A program made the position numbers and the translations under genes. Below are positions 5,114 through 6,378 of a DNA stretch of 6,378 nucleotides, one piece after another. The stretch comes from Candidatus Roizmanbacteria bacterium (lineage in GTDB: Bacteria; Patescibacteriota; Microgenomatia; UBA1406; GWC2-37-13), in NCBI GenBank assembly GCA_016186235.1, contig JACPMD010000119.1, forward strand, positions 2,319 to 8,696, given 5' to 3'. Each line of letters starts with the position of its first letter. Positions within the stretch are counted from its first letter, which is position 1. The notes beneath the pieces were generated by a model that worked only from the letters and a program-made list of their open reading frames with translations, had not been told where the DNA came from and did not search any database.

Positions 5114-6378
5114 TCTTTTATCAATTCCACAAGAAAAATTTTATCTGCGGACAAACTCGTATTATAGATGATTTGATTATCTTTGACAAGTGGCGAAAAA
5201 TTTTGATTTGCTACCTGAATATTTTTTGGCAGTGTCATTTTAAAGAAAAATTCATTGTTTGCTGAGCCAATTTGTTTTTGGAAAACGACCTGGTATATAT
5301 TTCTGCCTCGTTGAATTTGGTTTTCTGTTTCATAGCGAATAACGATGTCAGTACTGTTTTGAGGCTTCACTTCAACTAAAAATCCAATTCTCTTGAGTTG
5401 GTCAAAGATTTGTTCGTCATAGCCTTCAACCAATACGCCATCCCTTGTTATATTTTTGACCGTCGCATTTTTGGGAAGAATGAGCTGGAAGTAATTTCTA
5501 TACGCACCACCAGGAAAAATGTCTGAAAGAGATTCGTTTTTAAATCGTATTGAGAAAACATGGTTTATTATTCCTTCCTCGTCTATGCTTATTTGAAGAT
5601 CGAATAATCGATTTACAAAAAAGTTTGCTTTATTCACTCCTACATTAGCGTCGTAAGGAAAGAGAAAGTCAGCAATGCAGTTTTGCGCTTCGATGCTGCA
5701 TTTTGGCTGAATCAATCTTCCTGACCAATAGAAGGAGTCGAGGACAGACTGTAATTTAGGCTCGTCTGACATAATTACAATCTGTTTTTCATCAAGCGAT
5801 TTTTTCATAAGTTCGACAAATTTTTTTAATGGAATGTTTTCAATCTGAAGTAGGAGTTGTCTTGTGAGAGACGCAAGGTAATTCTTCTTCTGGAGCGATC
5901 CTGGGAAGAAATTTTGTTCTACATTGAGCTGTGTTTTTAGATAGAAGTTTTTTTTATTAATAGTATCTTTAAAATCAGGTAGGTAAACATCTCCTACGGC
6001 TTCCAGAATATTTTCGATTGCTGTTGTCGTAAGGAGTATTCCACCCGAGAAATTAGTAAAATTCATTTCTCTTTCAAGGAAAGTCTTTGCTTGAGCATAG
6101 TTTTCGAGGAAGTCAGGCGAAAAAGCCGAATCCCTCAAAAACCAATTTGGTTGTTGTAGATAAAGTCTAATCGGATAGGGCGGCTCGATATGAGCTTGAA
6201 GTTGGCCGTCGGCATCATACACGTCATATATTTTGATTTGCTCAATAGTGTAATTTTTAACAGTCATAACGCCAAAAGAGCCGATGAATCCACCTCCGGG
6301 TCGTAATTCTTTGTTGTTTGCAAAAAGGATCAGGTAGTCAATACCTACATCGCTTTTTAAAAGCGAGTCGATGTAAGG
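5110..6378 (-). CDS. DUF4012 domain protein, C-terminal part (5' end beyond window)
   Basis: The frame is open to the last base of the window (422 residues visible). The ATG at 6267-6265 is residue 38 of the fragment and not the start, because the 37 codons before it encode conserved DUF4012 sequence, including NNKELRPGGGFIGSFG (21-36). Further family-typical pieces are DVYDADGQL (52-60), NWFLRDSAFSPDF (78-90), FFPGS (157-161) and DANVGVNKANFFVNR (243-257). Two cysteines (227 and 234) could pair if the domain is outside the cell. The visible part has no membrane segment; full-length relatives usually have an N-terminal one, which would be upstream here, so an extracytoplasmic location is inference. 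DUF4012 proteins are common in CPR bacteria and some Actinobacteria, often near envelope or polysaccharide genes, and their function is unknown. The gene ends in TGA overlapping the rplY start by 4 nt. Family assignment is strong; function is not assignable. Confidence 0.88.
   Translation of the reverse strand, partial: PYIDSLLKSDVGIDYLILFANNKELRPGGGFIGSFGVMTVKNYTIEQIKIYDVYDADGQLQAHIEPPYPIRLYLQQPNWFLRDSAFSPDFLENYAQAKTFLEREMNFTNFSGGILLTTTAIENILEAVGDVYLPDFKDTINKKNFYLKTQLNVEQNFFPGSLQKKNYLASLTRQLLLQIENIPLKKFVELMKKSLDEKQIVIMSDEPKLQSVLDSFYWSGRLIQPKCSIEAQNCIADFLFPYDANVGVNKANFFVNRLFDLQISIDEEGIINHVFSIRFKNESLSDIFPGGAYRNYFQLILPKNATVKNITRDGVLVEGYDEQIFDQLKRIGFLVEVKPQNSTDIVIRYETENQIQRGRNIYQVVFQKQIGSANNEFFFKMTLPKNIQVANQNFSPLVKDNQIIYNTSLSADKIFLVELIKE

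Overview
The window reads as part of a compact, AT-rich genome of the Candidate Phyla Radiation (Patescibacteria). Three things point that way: a DUF4012 protein, a very short IF2 (485 residues, no N-terminal extension), and tight packing of single-strand genes with no recognisable Shine-Dalgarno sequences. A group such as Microgenomates is plausible, but that is a guess. Stop codons TAA, TAG and TGA are all used as real stops. The TGA that ends the DUF4012 gene rules out the Gracilibacteria/SR1-type code, in which TGA is read as glycine.

All six genes lie on the minus strand, so transcription runs from high to low coordinates. From the right edge the order is: a DUF4012 gene whose 5' end is beyond the window (5110-6378); rplY, coding for ribosomal protein L25/CTC (4373-5113), which overlaps it by 4 nt; a 62-nt gap carrying the best promoter in the window; nusA (3291-4310); infB (1825-3282), 8 nt later; a DHH-family (NrnA/RecJ-like) protein with a decayed active site (897-1823), 1 nt after infB; and rmuC (869 down to position 1, cut off by the left edge), 27 nt later. 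No gap reaches 300 bases, and I see no tRNA, rRNA, CRISPR array, insertion sequence or convincing intrinsic terminator. Both end genes run off the window: rmuC has no visible stop, and the DUF4012 gene is open up to base 6378, so the methionine at 6267 is internal.

The core nusA-infB-DHH order is a reduced version of the common bacterial transcription-translation operon (rimP-nusA-infB-rbfA-nrnA-truB). Here rimP and rbfA are absent from their usual places, and rplY sits upstream instead. The genes serve 5S rRNA binding in the ribosome (L25), transcription elongation and termination (NusA), initiation of translation (IF2), and probably genome maintenance (RmuC). The DHH protein has lost most of its metal ligands and is best seen as a binding or scaffold protein.

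The most interesting thread concerns initiation. Promoter-like elements lie 6-7 nt before the start codons of nusA, rmuC and perhaps infB, which would give leaderless mRNAs. No start in the window has a Shine-Dalgarno sequence. The encoded IF2 also lacks its N-terminal region and carries substitutions at positions that in other bacteria line the formyl-Met-tRNA pocket.
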